DNA of 64,000 bases, from the NCBI GenBank assembly GCA_015179025.1, contig WHUX01000009.1:434001-498000 (forward strand), written 5' to 3'. Position 1 is the first letter of the stretch; every line of letters starts with the position of its first letter. A program made the translations under genes and the position numbers. The notes under the pieces are model-generated. The model did not search any database, was not told the DNA's origin, and was given only the letters and a program-made list of their open reading frames with translations. Positions 48,372-60,726 of this stretch are shown in pieces. The DNA comes from Terfezia claveryi (lineage: Eukaryota; Ascomycota; Pezizomycetes; Pezizales; Pezizaceae).

Positions 48372-49314
48372 GGTTGGCGCATGCGAGTGGGTGACTTTGT
48401 TTGGAGTACTAAGTAGTTGTGGTCGGGGTGCCGTCTCGCGATTTGCTATTGGGAAGGCTATCCGGCGATAGGGGTTCTCGACGTGCGGGACTCGGCAGCT
48501 GCAGCTGTTGCAGATGCAGACGCACATGCAATTTGGCTTACGTGCAGGGCTCACGTTATGAGTGGGATCTACATATGTAGAACCGTTGAACGTTTACGAC
48601 GTCAGGACTGAAAAGAAGTCCGCCATTGTTCTACTCTCAGGTGGGGACACCAATGGTTTTCAGATGGCTGTGGCTGTGCAGATGATGGCTCGGTGAGCAC
48701 GCTTGGCAGCTGTCATGTGACTTGTAAGGCTGTGTCAATGTATTAAGTATGCAGCATGTGGTATGCCATACCTCACCACTAGTTCGCTTGCGATTTTCAA
48801 TATGTACAACCTTCTCAAGCTGATTACGGGCGAGCATCAAAGGAAATGGAGCAGTATTTGGCAGCATATACACAGCAGCAGCCAGCTATTCGGTGTAGAC
48901 CCCACACAATACAGTTCTAAGCATATGCACTGTACGTATGTACATATGAATTAGAGAGTCTTTTATGTGGGCACGTAATGAAGACGCTCCGTCTGAGGTC
49001 CTCATTTACTTGATTCAACTAGACTAACAAACTTCCGAATTCGGTACCTATTTTATTGCCCCTCCTCAATCCTAATGATCTCGTACCGGCGTACCGGTAC
49101 CCAGAAGCTTCACAGCAACTGCAACTATTAATTATTGCTGTTCTGTTACCCACGGCCCAGCCACCTCAGAGTGAGCTTCAAAGCACTTTATTGGACGTTG
49201 AACTCAGTCTCGCACCCCTTGAGAGGCACTTGATTCCATCTTGTTCCGAAACATCATTAGTGGACAGCAAAGACTCGTGGCAAGCTTGATATCCTCCGCA
49301 GCCTATTCCCAAAG
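48372..49314. other. Intergenic region between divergent genes
   Basis: Holds the promoters of the DUF92-type gene (minus) and of the gene at 49315 (plus). No additional gene seen. Confidence 0.5.
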
Positions 49315-50139
49315 ATGAGCGATGCACCAGAGGTGCTCGAGTTGGATCTGGGGACCTCGGGAAAGCCAGATGGAGAAATACATCACCTCTCTCCAGCTCA
49401 GCACTCCGACCCAGGGCCGGCGCCGGAGGAAGGGAAATTCCCAGGGACACGCTATACACTGGATGACTTGCATCGGTTGGCTCCCAGCTCGAACATATTA
49501 GTAAAGCAGTCAGGTTCTGAGTTGGCTGGAGCTATCTTTAATATATTTCCATGCTTCAGGTGTGACATTGAAGCCACAAAGCGCCAGATAATTAATGGGT
49601 ACCCGGCAAATTTCTGGCTTTCTTGTCTCTTCCTGGTAGATCCGGAGAACCAAAAGGTGGTGGGAATAGAAACTGACAAGCTGACGGTGTTCTCCGCTTG
49701 CTTCAAAGCTTACAATGAACAGTCTGACATGAAGAATTGCCTGGATATTGAGACTTATAAGTTCTTCCAGCAATGCCCAGCTATGTTGACGCGGATCAAA
49801 CATGATAGCCTGCAACAACTAAAGAAGGAAAGAATTTCCGGTGAGCTTCTCTCTACTCTCGCGAATTGTCTTTTATAAGGTCACAAACTAAGAACATCAC
49901 TAGATGCGAGCCCTGAATTTCAACTTGGCGAATCTGCAGCCCGAGATATCCTTGACGGACTGGACCCATGGATGGAACTTGATATTGAGGCAACAAAAGA
50001 ACAGCTCCATTCATGTGGTAATGATGACACGAGGGAGGCACTGCTGGTTTATGTGGATACAGAGACCAAAAAACGGAGAGTCTACGACCACCAAGACCGG
50101 CTGACGCTGGCTGAAGCTCTGGCTCTCGTCCGAATGTAG
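49315..50139 (+). CDS. Protein with two tandem copies of an unrecognised domain of about 55 aa
   Basis: Two exons: 49315-49840 and 49904-50139, with a 63-nt GTGAGC...TAG intron, giving 253 aa. After a Pro/acidic N-terminus, two similar blocks occur. The first is CDIEATKRQI...CLFLVDPENQKVVGIETDKLTVFSA. The second is LDIEATKEQL...LLVYVDTETKKRRVYDHQDRLTLAEA. The shared pattern is DIEATKxQ, then LxVDxExxK, then DxLT, suggesting a small beta-rich fold. The family is not recognised. The frame stays open after the TAG at 50137-50139 into the large coiled-coil gene, so this may be the N-terminal part of one longer gene (see findings). Confidence 0.65.
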
Positions 50140-50310
50140 GATGTTAGGATAAAAGAAGGTCATTATACCGAGAAAGCCAAGCTACAGCCACACAAAGTGC
50201 AGCAAGAAATTAGCCAGGAGCCAGGAAAACAAAACAGTCTTCAAGAAAGAAACTCGGAGAGGTCGGGATTAAGGAAGCCACAATTGCCGGCTCACAAATC
50301 CGGAGGACAT

Positions 50311-53300
50311 ATGATGGGAGATTGTAACTCGAATACAGAGGCCCCAGAGCCGCTGGGAGTCGATATTCACAATTCACCCATACCGTCCGATAGATCGAGA
50401 ATGATGTCTCCGGATAACAGTTCACAGGTAGTACAAAACCGGTTTCTTGAACTTACGGAATCTGTCTCTCAGCCAGTGGTTCTAGGAATAACGGATATGA
50501 GGTTGAAATCTATAAGCAGGGAGCAAACCCCGATGAAGGTCACGAAGCTACAATGTGAGAGGCTGTCCCCCTCCGGGAAGGAGAAGCCTACACCAAGCCA
50601 TTTGCAAAAGCACCCATGGGAGGATGTTCCCGGAGGTACTTATGCATTGCGGTCTGGGAAATCATTGGAATTTCCCCCTCTGGAGTGGCTGCAGTTGACG
50701 CAACCACAAAGCTCTGACTATCGTTCTTGCATCAGGGAGGAACTGCAACCGTCGACCATCGGGAATAACACCTTTGAAGGGTCCCACAAGGCTCAAATGG
50801 ATGTGGGGCAGTCATCACCCAAAGAAAATCGACCATTAATCACAGGCCAGGGTGTGAGTCAGAAAGAAAACAAACAACCTGGTATTACTGGAGATAAATC
50901 TCGAGACCTGTGGAGCTCTATACAGGTAAATTATCGTCCTGAATTTAACATGAAGGTGGAGGCTACGGCTTGTCATAGTACTGGCACAGTTCCCCAGACT
51001 ATTCAACTGAACCAGGCTCAGTGTGGACAAGAGCCCACAGGGACTTTGATATCGGCTATTGCCTCGGACAACTGCCTGCTTACCCAAGCTTCTGCTCGGG
51101 ACATCATGCGCTTATATTCGGGCTTAATTCAGCGAGTAGTGGCTTTCTGTGCAGAACAAAATGAACTCCAGGACTTAACGATCAAGAAACTCGAAAGCCA
51201 CAATAAGACACAGGAGCGTATGATAAGTCACTATGATCAAGCTATGGCAGAAAATGATTATCTTAGATCACAGCTTCGAACTGCCAGGCTAAACGCCAGG
51301 GGCATGCACAGCATCGGAGAATGTTCGAGGATATTGTGGGATGAACTGCAAAATGTTATAACTGGGTTCCAGATAGACACCTCAACGAACAAAATTATAC
51401 ACCAATGGATGTGGGAAGAGAACAGGAAGAGATATGCAGCCCTGGAAAGCAAGGAGCATGCACTATTTGCAAAGTTTCAGACATTGTTTGATATATTGAT
51501 GCAGGAGAGGAAAATGATTGCCTACTCAAAAGCAAGCAACCAAGAATTAAATTTGAGTCTCATGGATACATTGGCAGTTCAACGACTATTCGATGATGTT
51601 TTTTTCTACTTACAGACACTTCGAGACGTTGAGAAGATAGAGAGAAGTACGCTGGCAGCGTTCGTGGCTAAAGTCAACTCCATTCATGTCGGAATGAAAT
51701 CAGAGGATGGCTACCCCTATCAAGCTCCTCTCCAAATCTTGTCATTATCGGGTACATGGACGAAAATGAATACTCAAAGTGATTACCAGGTACATTGTAC
51801 CTCTCGCAGGTTGGGAGATGGTGTCCTTTCGGAGAGCGAATCAGAGGCTCAGGTGGTGAATCAGGAAAGAATGGCCCTCAGGGGTGGAAAGGGTAAGAAT
51901 TCAGAGCATACAGATGAGGCTCGCGCTAATATTCCCAAATTACAGCTCCAACGGTGGATTTTCAACATTCAGAGCTATCGGAGATGCGTTTTAGGTGCCT
52001 AGAGCTGGGCCAAAGGGTACACGAAGCGGAAGAGCATTACGAGGCCTCAGTTACAAAGATACTAAAAGATTGTCGAGAATTAAAATGGCAAAATTCAGTA
52101 CTTTGTGATCTTGTCAAGGGATACGAGAAAGGAGAAAATCCTCCGGAGCCTTGGATAGTTAAGTTGGCCTTGCAATTGGATGACAAATGTGAGAGTGAGA
52201 TACGGAATCTAGAAGCTGTGCTTCTTGTTGAAAAGAAGCTGGAACAGTGGAATAAAGAGGGTGACCGTGTCTGGAAAAATTGGATTAAAATAGAGGAGGG
52301 GTTGGAGGAAGAGAACCATAGTGAACTGGACGGCTCAGAGGTAGTGGGCCATCAGGCGAGCACGAGAGTGGAGCTGAGGGAACTAGAGGAATGCTCGCGG
52401 TGTAAGCAATATCGAAAGAGATGTGCTAGAATTTTGTGCAACGAAACCTTGAAATTCGCAGATGAAATATTCGAAGCGAATCAAATGGCGGCAGATGCTC
52501 CGCGGGATGATAGTGAGCGGGTAATTCTTCGGAGCGAACTGGAGAAGTACAAAAGGCTGAATGTGAGGGCAGAAGAGAAAGTTACGTTACTCGAAGAGGC
52601 AATGAAGCAGGCCAAGGTAGAATTGCCTCTCATGCCTGAATATTGTGAGGAGGATACGCCTCATAGTCCTCCAAGTGTTGCACACCTGAAGCTGGAAAAT
52701 ATTGAGTTGAGGAACGAGTTAGACAAGGTGCAGAAAAAGTTGCGGGCTTTGGAGTCAGATGAGGATATTTCAGCAGCCGATCGTCAGCAAAACGCTGAAT
52801 ACTGGCAACATATGACAGTCGTTGAGAGAATTAAAAGAAAATACCAGAAAAAGGTGGCGGAGCTGATGAAGGAGTCAAAAGAAAGACATCAGGAGTGGAA
52901 AATGTGGTCATGGGCACAACTCAAGAGCCTTACAGATTTAAATAATGGTCTACGTTTACAGATAATCGAAAATCAACGTACCCTGAAAAAGTGGGCCACA
53001 GTTTCCCCCAGTTATGAAGAAAGAGAGCCATGGATAAACTGTATTCCAGAGATTTATGTGCCATCATTGACCCTCGCAACCCTAAGACAGGCTGAAGCAC
53101 CTATATACATACCTCTGCCAGTGTCATCTTTCTTTACCCCTCGACATCCGCCCCCAAACTGGGGTCCTCCCTCAATGCAAGCTCCTTCGGCTGGCGAGCC
53201 ACCACTAGGAGACTTGAAACAAACATCTACTGTTAGTTGCGCTCCAGGACAGGCCGAGGTTGCAATAAATACAGATCCAGTCCCCCCTCATGGAATGGTT

Positions 53301-56300
53301 CCCCAAGCTCACAATTTCCCTTACCGCTACAACAATATGTGCAATATTCCCTACTTTGGTGAAATTCCTTACGAGCCAAACATTCCTAGAAGTAGCATCA
53401 TTCCTTATGGCTACAGGGTTCTTGAAGATGGCAGCTCTCCCCATGACGTTAATGTTCCCTCAAATGCCTCGCAGGGCCCTGCCGACAGGACCCCCGGGCT
53501 TATTACTGGTAATAGCTCATTTACAGGCCGCCCTCAGTATGATGGCCTGCTTCCGCGCGCAAATACAGCCCCACTCTTGCCTCCTTCTGACAGACAAACA
53601 TTTACAGAAAACCAGTATTTGGATCCACAGAAGAGCTTGGTATTATACATCAGAGAAATCGAGAACCTCAAAATGAAAATATCAGAACTGAAGCTTCAGA
53701 ATCACACACTGAAGGATCGATCTCTAAATTCGGGGGGTAGATCCGGAACTATCAAAACAAGAGACTATAGGAAAAAAATATCAAGTCTCACGTATGAGAA
53801 GCGTTCAATGAAAAAGCTTTTACTCCAAGAAAGAGAAGCTTGGAAGTGTAAATATCACGTGTACCAAGCTAGAATAATGGCAAAGTATAATAACCTCAAT
53901 AGCGTGGTTGTTAACCTCAAAGAATCGAACCGTGGGTTAAAGGAAAAACTTTCTATAGCAGAAGACAAAGTTGCAAAGTGTCTTAAGAAGAGGCAGGAGC
54001 TATCGAAGGAAATTGAATGCGTCAATGATATGATGTCTACCCTGGTGGACGATCGTGCTTCCTTGAGGGAGAAGCTTTCCCAGAAGGAGAGGACCGAGGC
54101 AGTGCCAAAACCTGACCAGGAGTCAACAGATATGATGGTGAATACCCACTGACTAATTGCTGAATATTACCTTTTTGCTAAGAAATAATAGGAACTACAT
54201 GTGTCCGAACTTCACATAGCAAATCAGAAGCTGCGGGATGATAAAGTAGAAGCAGATACAGTAAAACCCTCCCGTTCGAATTTTTTGTGCATATTACTGA
54301 CAGCAAAGTAAGATACTCCAAACTATGGAGGAGGAAAGGCGGGCGCTACAGAAAACCATGGCGATGAATAATCAGACAATTATGGAGCTCCAATCGAAAG
54401 AACGGGATTTGACTAGAACTGTGGAGTCTCAGCAGAGAGCCCTCGAGCAAAGCAAGGAGCACGATCATACCTCAGATCTGGCAGAAAAGTATCGGGAAGA
54501 GCTCGACAGTCTACGAGAGAGTCATGATACTTTGAGCAAACTAAATGCAGAACATAAGGAAACCATCAAGAAAGTTGTCTCCCTGAGAACTATCCTACCG
54601 AGAACCGAGAGAGAAGTTGAAGAACTATTCAACGAGTTTGGAGATTTGGGCCCCGCGATAGCTCCTGACGAGCTAGAAAGACTACAAACCCAATTGATGC
54701 GTGTTGTTACGGAGAGAAACAATGAGCTTCTCAACTTGCACAAGGCGAACGAAGAATTACAGAACGCATTGACCAGGTGGTTAGACGCCGCAGAAATGGC
54801 CCGCGCGAGCCTCGATATGGAGAGAAATAAAACCAAGGGCCTAAAAGCACAGTATAGAGCTTTAGACGAAGAATTACGCAACGCACGAATTCGCTTTGCA
54901 AGTGAAGTTGAGGGTACCCGAAAACTTCACCAAGAGAAATGCAGTCAGTTAGATGCAAGGTTACGAGAGGAAATTGAGAAGCAACAACAATCAGCAAGAG
55001 AGGTGAGCAAATGTTGACGGTGATGATGTGATGGAATATTTTGCTAACTGAATTATGGAAGCGAGATACGGAGAGTAAAACTATGATCGGTGAGGTAAAA
55101 CAATTGCGGCTGTGGGGAAGAGACCTCACACAGAAGCTGGAAATTACTATAAATGGTTTGAAACGGGAAAAGGAACTGAGAGCGTCAGCCGAAGCCGAAA
55201 AGCGTCATGCAGAAGCTGCAATGTTGGAGTATTCGGGGAAGCTGACAGCAGCAGAAGAGTCTCACAAATTGCTGAATATAGAGCTTGATAAGCTCAAAGG
55301 AGACAACAATAGTCTTGAGGTTGCTCTCATAAAGAAGAAGCAAGAAGCAATCGTTCAGCAAAATGTGGTTGTAGAACTTACACAGAAAGTGAACGTTTTG
55401 GAGGATAGGGTATATGTTTCTGAGGAAGAGTGTAGCAGAATACAGAAGGTCAACGAGGCCTTGAACTTGGAAGCGGAAAATCTCCGGAACATGAGCCAGG
55501 CCCCACCGACGAATGCGACACTGAAGGTACAAGCGGAAAAGCAGGAAGAGCGAGTCGGTATTAGAAGCAAGGGCCATGATGAAGACGGTCAAAGTCCAAA
55601 CATGGAAACGGGGAGGACAATGGAAGAACTGAAGGATGAGCTAAGGAGAGCAAGGAAAGCTTTGATAAAGGTGTCTGACAGCCTCACTGTTGCAAAAAAT
55701 CAAGTCTGGAACGCCGTGGTGATGTTAGCCGCTTCAGGTGCACAGACGTGTAATTCAACGTGGGAGTTGCCTGTGCGTGAAGACCAAGTGAAGAACAAGG
55801 TGTCTGGTCGTTCTTATTTGACATTGCTGCGTGCTGCGAAGTCGTTCTATCATGAACTCCTTCTAGCGAAGCAGCAAAATCAAGAGCTAAGTCACCTATT
55901 ATCTATGGATAACTTGTCTCAAGCATACTTTTCATTATTAGCAGATTATGCTATGTTGGTGAAGAGACTGTTGGTAGCAAACCTGGGCTCCTTTCCCGAA
56001 CAACTACCCGCAGAGCCAGACGGGAAGTGGCCATGGAGGGTTTCAGGGGCGTGTCCCATCCAAAGAGGTGACTTGAAATACTGGAAGTCGATTGTGTTTG
56101 ACTTTTTGGAGATCAGCAGTGCCATACCAGAGGACGGAGTTCAACCTGAAAGTCCAACAGCATTCCCAGTCGAGGATCGACTTGGGTTAGCAAGAAACGG
56201 ACGAAATAGATGGTTTGATCTACAGGAGGTTGATAAAATAATGGATAGCCATAGGGAATATGTAAAGAAGCATGAGGGAGATGGGCATAGTGGACTGGGC

Positions 56301-57191
56301 TGCATTCCCTTAGTAATCGGTATGCGTGTTGCAGGCACAGAACCACTGGAGAAAATGGTGCTCATACCAAAGAGGGTGCTCAACACCTGGGTCCATGGAT
56401 CTCCAGAGTTGGTGAAAGATATTGTGACTTACCTGAGGGTAATGGAGCACGCGAAAATGGATTTCTGGGAAAACCAGTACAAGAACAAAGGTGTCTTTGA
56501 ATTTGAGTGGGAGAACTTCTTCTCGGAAATGGAGGAAAAAGCGAAAGATAGGTCACGCAACATTTATGAAGGTGGCGGGGGTTGGTTAGCGTTGCGGAAG
56601 GATATTCAGAAAATTGATCCTCCGAGAATGAGCGTCTGGTTCTCGGATGATGAGAAAACCAGGAGCGATGTTGCGGTTGGTTCGCGGAAGTGCAAGAGGT
56701 GCACGGAGATTAGTGGTGCTGAAAGTAAGTTTTTTGAGCAATTGAATATGCCTCAGAAGGCGGCGGCAACTGTGAGTCAGGTTGATAGCAGTAGCAAGAG
56801 CGTGGCCGGGGAAAATCAGGAGGAAATAGCTGTTGGGTCACCAAATGCAGCTGAGGAGCATTGTGCGAGCAAAAGGGGTAACGGTGGGAAGGTACAAGAC
56901 AAATTTGATGATGCGGAGCAATCAGGGAGTGGGCCGGAGGGGGATGAGAATCTGGAGAGTGATGAGGGGAGAGATCTTGGGGGATGGAAGAAAACCAAAA
57001 ATGGGGCATTCATAGAATTTAAAGAGGCGGAAGAGACTGAACGGGCAAACTACAATCTTTGCAAATGCATATGCAATACCGACGGGGGTGAAGGGAATTA
57101 TAGGAGCTGTGAGCAATGCGTTGGGAGAGAGGGAGGGATGGTGGAAAGGGAGGGGGGGGTGGAAACAGAAGGTGGAGGAGGGAGTAAATGA
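50311..57191 (+). CDS. Large coiled-coil protein (2,223 aa) of unknown function
   Basis: Exons 50311-51892, 51946-54137, 54192-54260, 54304-55002 and 55062-57191 join in frame. Introns are 53, 54, 43 and 59 nt with GT-AG ends. The first in-frame ATG after the upstream TAG is 50311. The N-terminal 270 residues are polar and likely disordered. Long heptad-like coiled coils follow, interrupted by a Pro/Tyr-rich segment around residues 900-1080 (repeated IPY, for example NIPYFGEIPYEPNIPRSSIIPYG). A globular C-terminal region (about residues 1760-2050, SYLTLLRAAKSFYHELL...WPWRVSGACPIQRGD...MSVWFSDDE) precedes an acidic, Cys-containing tail (NLCKCICNTDGG...SCEQC). Possible cytoskeletal or scaffold role (inference). 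No known family recognised. The composition is gene-like throughout. Confidence 0.75.
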
Positions 57192-58962
57192 TGGAGGACA
57201 GCGAAAGAAAGAGGATAATGGAGAAGTCTAAAAGCAGTTGGCCATCTCTCATGTGGTTGGCGCAGCGTTTTGTTAACATACGAAATGGGAATTATTGGGG
57301 CTGTATCAATGATACAAAGACGGAGGTGTTTCTGTGATAAATTTCAACAATTCATGGCACTTTTTAATTGCGCAATAGTTTGGTGCTGACAAGTCATTCT
57401 CTCCATGTCTTATGAAATCATTCTGTATATCCAACCGTATACGGGTTGTCATGGCTAGATTTATAGCAGCAGTTCTGTAAGAATATAGCCAAGCTCTGAG
57501 GTAGATAGCATCAGCTCGGATTACCAAGATGATAATAGGCTTGTGCCAACCAGACTAGTGTTGCGGAACCACTTGTGAGACTACGACTGCAGCGGATAGG
57601 AAGAGTCCGGAAGAAGATGTCCAAGGACTGCAGGGCCCTGCCAGTGAGCACTCAAGGCCCTGAGATACTTCTAGAAGAATGGGACGAAAAAGATTTCCTT
57701 AGTGTTAATGTTTGTGATTTCCCCTGATGCGATGATATATGGTTATTTGTAGAATATTTCCTTATATCCTGTACTGCTATCTCCCGTTATTTCTTTCTGC
57801 TACATGATTTACTGCATGATCCAGCATTCTCCAAGTCCACTCAAGTCATCTCCTACTAACCGACCGATCACTCCTTATCATTATCAGCCGAATACAACGA
57901 GTTCACAGGCTAGTCAAATATACCCCGTGATTCTCTTTCGGCAGCATAAGAGTCCAACAGTCTGGTCGATCGGTATCCCCACAGTACCGGTACCTCCCAT
58001 CGATTGTAGTTTCCAGATGCCCACCGATCCGAATCTACCTATAAGCCCATAATCCCTTTGCCTCCTGCTTCGATAAATAATACTTTTCACCCTTGCTCGT
58101 ACGGCTCCGGAAGACACACTCGGTCGAAGGAAGAAAAATTAGGATTAGTCGAAGCGTTCCAATTCGAATCGGTTTGATTGCAATTGTATGATCGGATGGT
58201 CTGCTATCTCAACGGACTGAAGTAGCTTTGTCAGAAACGGAATGCGGGAATGGATGATAGCTCGGACTCGGAGCCGGAATCGATCGAGGTGCTCGGGGAT
58301 ATGATCACTTTTACATATGTCTACTACTCATCAGCTTGGTAGAGATGAGGAAAAGACTATAAGGAAGAGAATCTGGCAGGTTCAAAGGAGGAACTTGAGT
58401 CTTCACCCCACTTTCCTGGACCCAGCCAACATCATCCCCCCTCTCCTCCTTGGGAATATGCCAAAATATACTGAATAACAACTGCATAAGAGGCAACAAA
58501 GCATGCTTAACGAGAGCCCGATGTACCTGCCCGAGGGAACACACAGATGTATGGAGTAGCTCACCAGACGCAGCATCGGGATCGGGCTGCAGCTCATCGA
58601 CATGAGGAATTGTCCCCCCTGGAGAAGACAAGGCAATTACGGTGTATGTTGAATTTCAACTGAATCAGGACTTCTTATGGTAGATGTCTCAAGGGAATTG
58701 TTAACCAAGCGGTAGTCTGGTTGTTAACGAGGGATTATTAGGCGCTCGAGAATCTACTGCCGATCCCCGAGACCAATGGAATCAACGCCTACAGCGCAAT
58801 ACTCCCCCTCTAGATCCAACAGAGCCCCCTCCGGCAGTACCCCCTTCACCCCCTTCGGCTCTGGCAGTAACCTCCACATCCTCCACAGCCAGGGTTAGAT
58901 AACGGTCGGTTAAGGCTCCGTCCCTCGTATTTGAGGCGTTTGCATAAATAGAGAATGGTCTA
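57192..58962. other. Intergenic region
   Basis: No gene I can firmly support. A minus-strand open frame at 58311-58631 has protein-like composition (DELQPDPDAASGELLHTSVCSLGQV) and begins right after an AG, so it could be a terminal exon, but no partner exon or domain was found. Confidence 0.4.
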
Positions 58963-58987
58963 CAGTGAACTCTCGATATAAGAATAT
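58963..58987 (+). repeat. Left terminal inverted repeat of the Pogo/Fot1 element
   Basis: 25 bp, with 23 of 25 matching the reverse complement of 59954-59978. Confidence 0.88.
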
Positions 58988-59159
58988 ACCCCCCCCCCGC
59001 CCCCATACAAAACAAGAATATATTTGATAGAAGAATATTCTTATTTTCACGAGGTTGTTACTAAGAGTACCTGATTGGGTATTGTATAATCAGCCTAGCT
59101 GGGAATACTGTAGAGGATCTTGGTGGTAATGATGGCCTATCTCATGTTTGAATTGTTTA

Positions 59160-59840
59160 GTTAACCCCCTTATATTCTTCACAATATCAGTTGATAGATC
59201 AAGGAATTATTCGGACGTGGAAGGCATACTACCGGTGGTCTTTGATCAGGCATATTATTCAACTAGTAGACTCAGAGGTTAATTTAACTGGAGAGGAATC
59301 TTATGCAACAAACAATTAATATTCTTCATGCTGTACGTTGAGTTGTGGAAGTATGGAAAGTTGGAGTTAAACACATAACATTGGAGTACTGTTTTTCTCA
59401 AAGTCAAGTCAAGATCTATGGACCAGCTCTACAGCAACTACCAGAAGTTGATGATTTGGAAGATCCTGAGGCAGAGATCTTTGATTGTATTCGAGTTCTA
59501 ATGCCTTAAAGTCTTCCAACACTCACTATGGTTCAAGCATTTATTGCTCCGGAGGGCGAAGAGGTTGTTGACAATGAGGAAGATTTAGAGGAAAGAATTC
59601 TTGCAACATATGAATCAGTTCTAGATGAGGATTCAGATGATGATAAACAACCTAGCAGCTCTTGAGACTCTTACCTTATATGGACTACAATCAGGCCCCC
59701 CCTCAATGAGGCTGTGGAACAGTTCTATTATCGCGAACGCTGGTGCATTGAGGCTGCACAACTGGCAGACAAAAGGAAAGGCAAGCAAACAGTCATTACT
59801 GCTTTCTTCACGTCATGCATCCGGGGCTGTTCCTAGTTCT
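59160..59840 (+). pseudogene. Decayed Pogo/Fot1 transposase, C-terminal part
   Basis: Translation in pieces gives QLIDQGIIRTWKAYYR, close to the QPLDQGxIRxFKAxYR hallmark of fungal DDE transposases of this group, then an acidic tail and KQTVITAFF. Stops and frameshifts interrupt it at several places, for example near 59310 and 59510. Confidence 0.8.
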
Positions 59841-59953
59841 CCTGTACCTAGTTCTTCCTCTACCTTACGTTAATTCTCTTTTTTGATGTATACCTTTAGT
59901 AGTTTTTACCCTGACATTTGATATAAGAATATTTGCCCCCCCCCCGCCGGACG

Positions 59954-59978
59954 ATATTCTTATATCGAGAGTTTACGG
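59954..59978 (-). repeat. Right terminal inverted repeat of the Pogo/Fot1 element
   Basis: 25 bp, the inverted partner of 58963-58987, next to a C-run. Confidence 0.88.
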
Positions 59979-60007
59979 TATAGGCGTCGGAGAATTTCGT
60001 GGCTATT

Positions 60008-60374
60008 TCAGCTTTTTATTTCGAAAGGAGAAGTATCATTTCGAATACAGCAAATTGTTGTCTCACCATGCATACAAGACACAAACATTTCAAAATAAAC
60101 TTGTTCATGCACGACCTCGGGTTGTGAATGGATACCAACTGCAAGTGAGTGATATTGACTTGGGTTGCCTAAAATAGCGCAAGTAAGCCTTGCATGTGAA
60201 AACACATTACTTACAAGGCTGTCGGATCGTGGCTTGGCCAGGCGCACATGGCACGGTTACCAGAGGCGCATTGATAGTTGAAGTGCTAATGGCGTTGCCA
60301 GTAACAATATAAAATATGTAGCTCCCATGCCTTGGAATCACGTCCGTCAAAAACTGCTTATCTCTATTAGACAT
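60008..60374 (-). CDS. Possible small two-exon gene
   Basis: Exon 60374-60215, intron 60214-60139 (76 nt, GTAAGT...TTGCAG), exon 60138-60008, giving 96 aa in one frame from MSNRDKQFLTDVIP to the stop. Further upstream, GTAAGA...GATAG (about 60440-60398) resembles a 5' UTR intron. Composition is protein-like but no family is recognised. It lies divergent to the TPR-CHAT paralogue at 60727. Chance occurrence of such splice sites is possible. Confidence 0.4.
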
Positions 60375-60726
60375 AGCTGCCTTGAGTGTACATATAGCTA
60401 TCAAGAGCGTGATTGTACACCATTAGGACAAATTCTTACCTCTGTCCCAGACTCAAGCACTATTATTTTCACATTGAATATCATAAATCTATTGCATTAG
60501 GTGGGTTAATACAAACTGGCAAAAGTAATTCCGGTTGAAGTTGCACCTAGCTAACTTGTGATTGGTCGGTCTAGAGCACAGCGCAAACCTTGCTATATAT
60601 ACTCGAAAGCCGCGATAGTTCATTTATCGCTAGGTAGAGAATTCTCCTAATATTCTAATCACGTTTAATATCGAGCTATGAGTTGACCTGACGTTCATGG
60701 TATTGGCATAGGTAGTACGAACGAGG
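60375..60726. promoter_or_regulatory. Intergenic promoter region of the second TPR-CHAT gene
   Basis: The proximal 90 bp resemble 42215-42303 upstream of the intact paralogue ('cctaat', 'gagttgacct', 'gttca.ggtat', 'gaggATGG'), indicating a conserved 5' UTR or core promoter. Confidence 0.5.

Larger units (their letters stand above)
58963..59978 (+). mobile_element. Pogo/Fot1-type DNA transposon remnant (Tc1/mariner superfamily)
   Basis: 1,016-bp element bounded by TA dinucleotides (58961-58962 and 59979-59980), as expected for TA target-site duplication. Terminal inverted repeats match 23 of 25 positions: the left begins CAGTGAACTCTCGATATAAG, the right (reverse complement) CCGTAAACTCTCGATATAAG. 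The interior keeps only the C-terminal third of a DDE transposase. It is non-autonomous: the N-terminal DNA-binding domain and first catalytic Asp regions are missing. Confidence 0.88.

Noticed and set aside
58311..58631. Minus-strand 106-aa protein-like frame
   Set aside because: No ATG start, no partner exon and no domain found; mentioned in the intergenic entry only as a possible exon.
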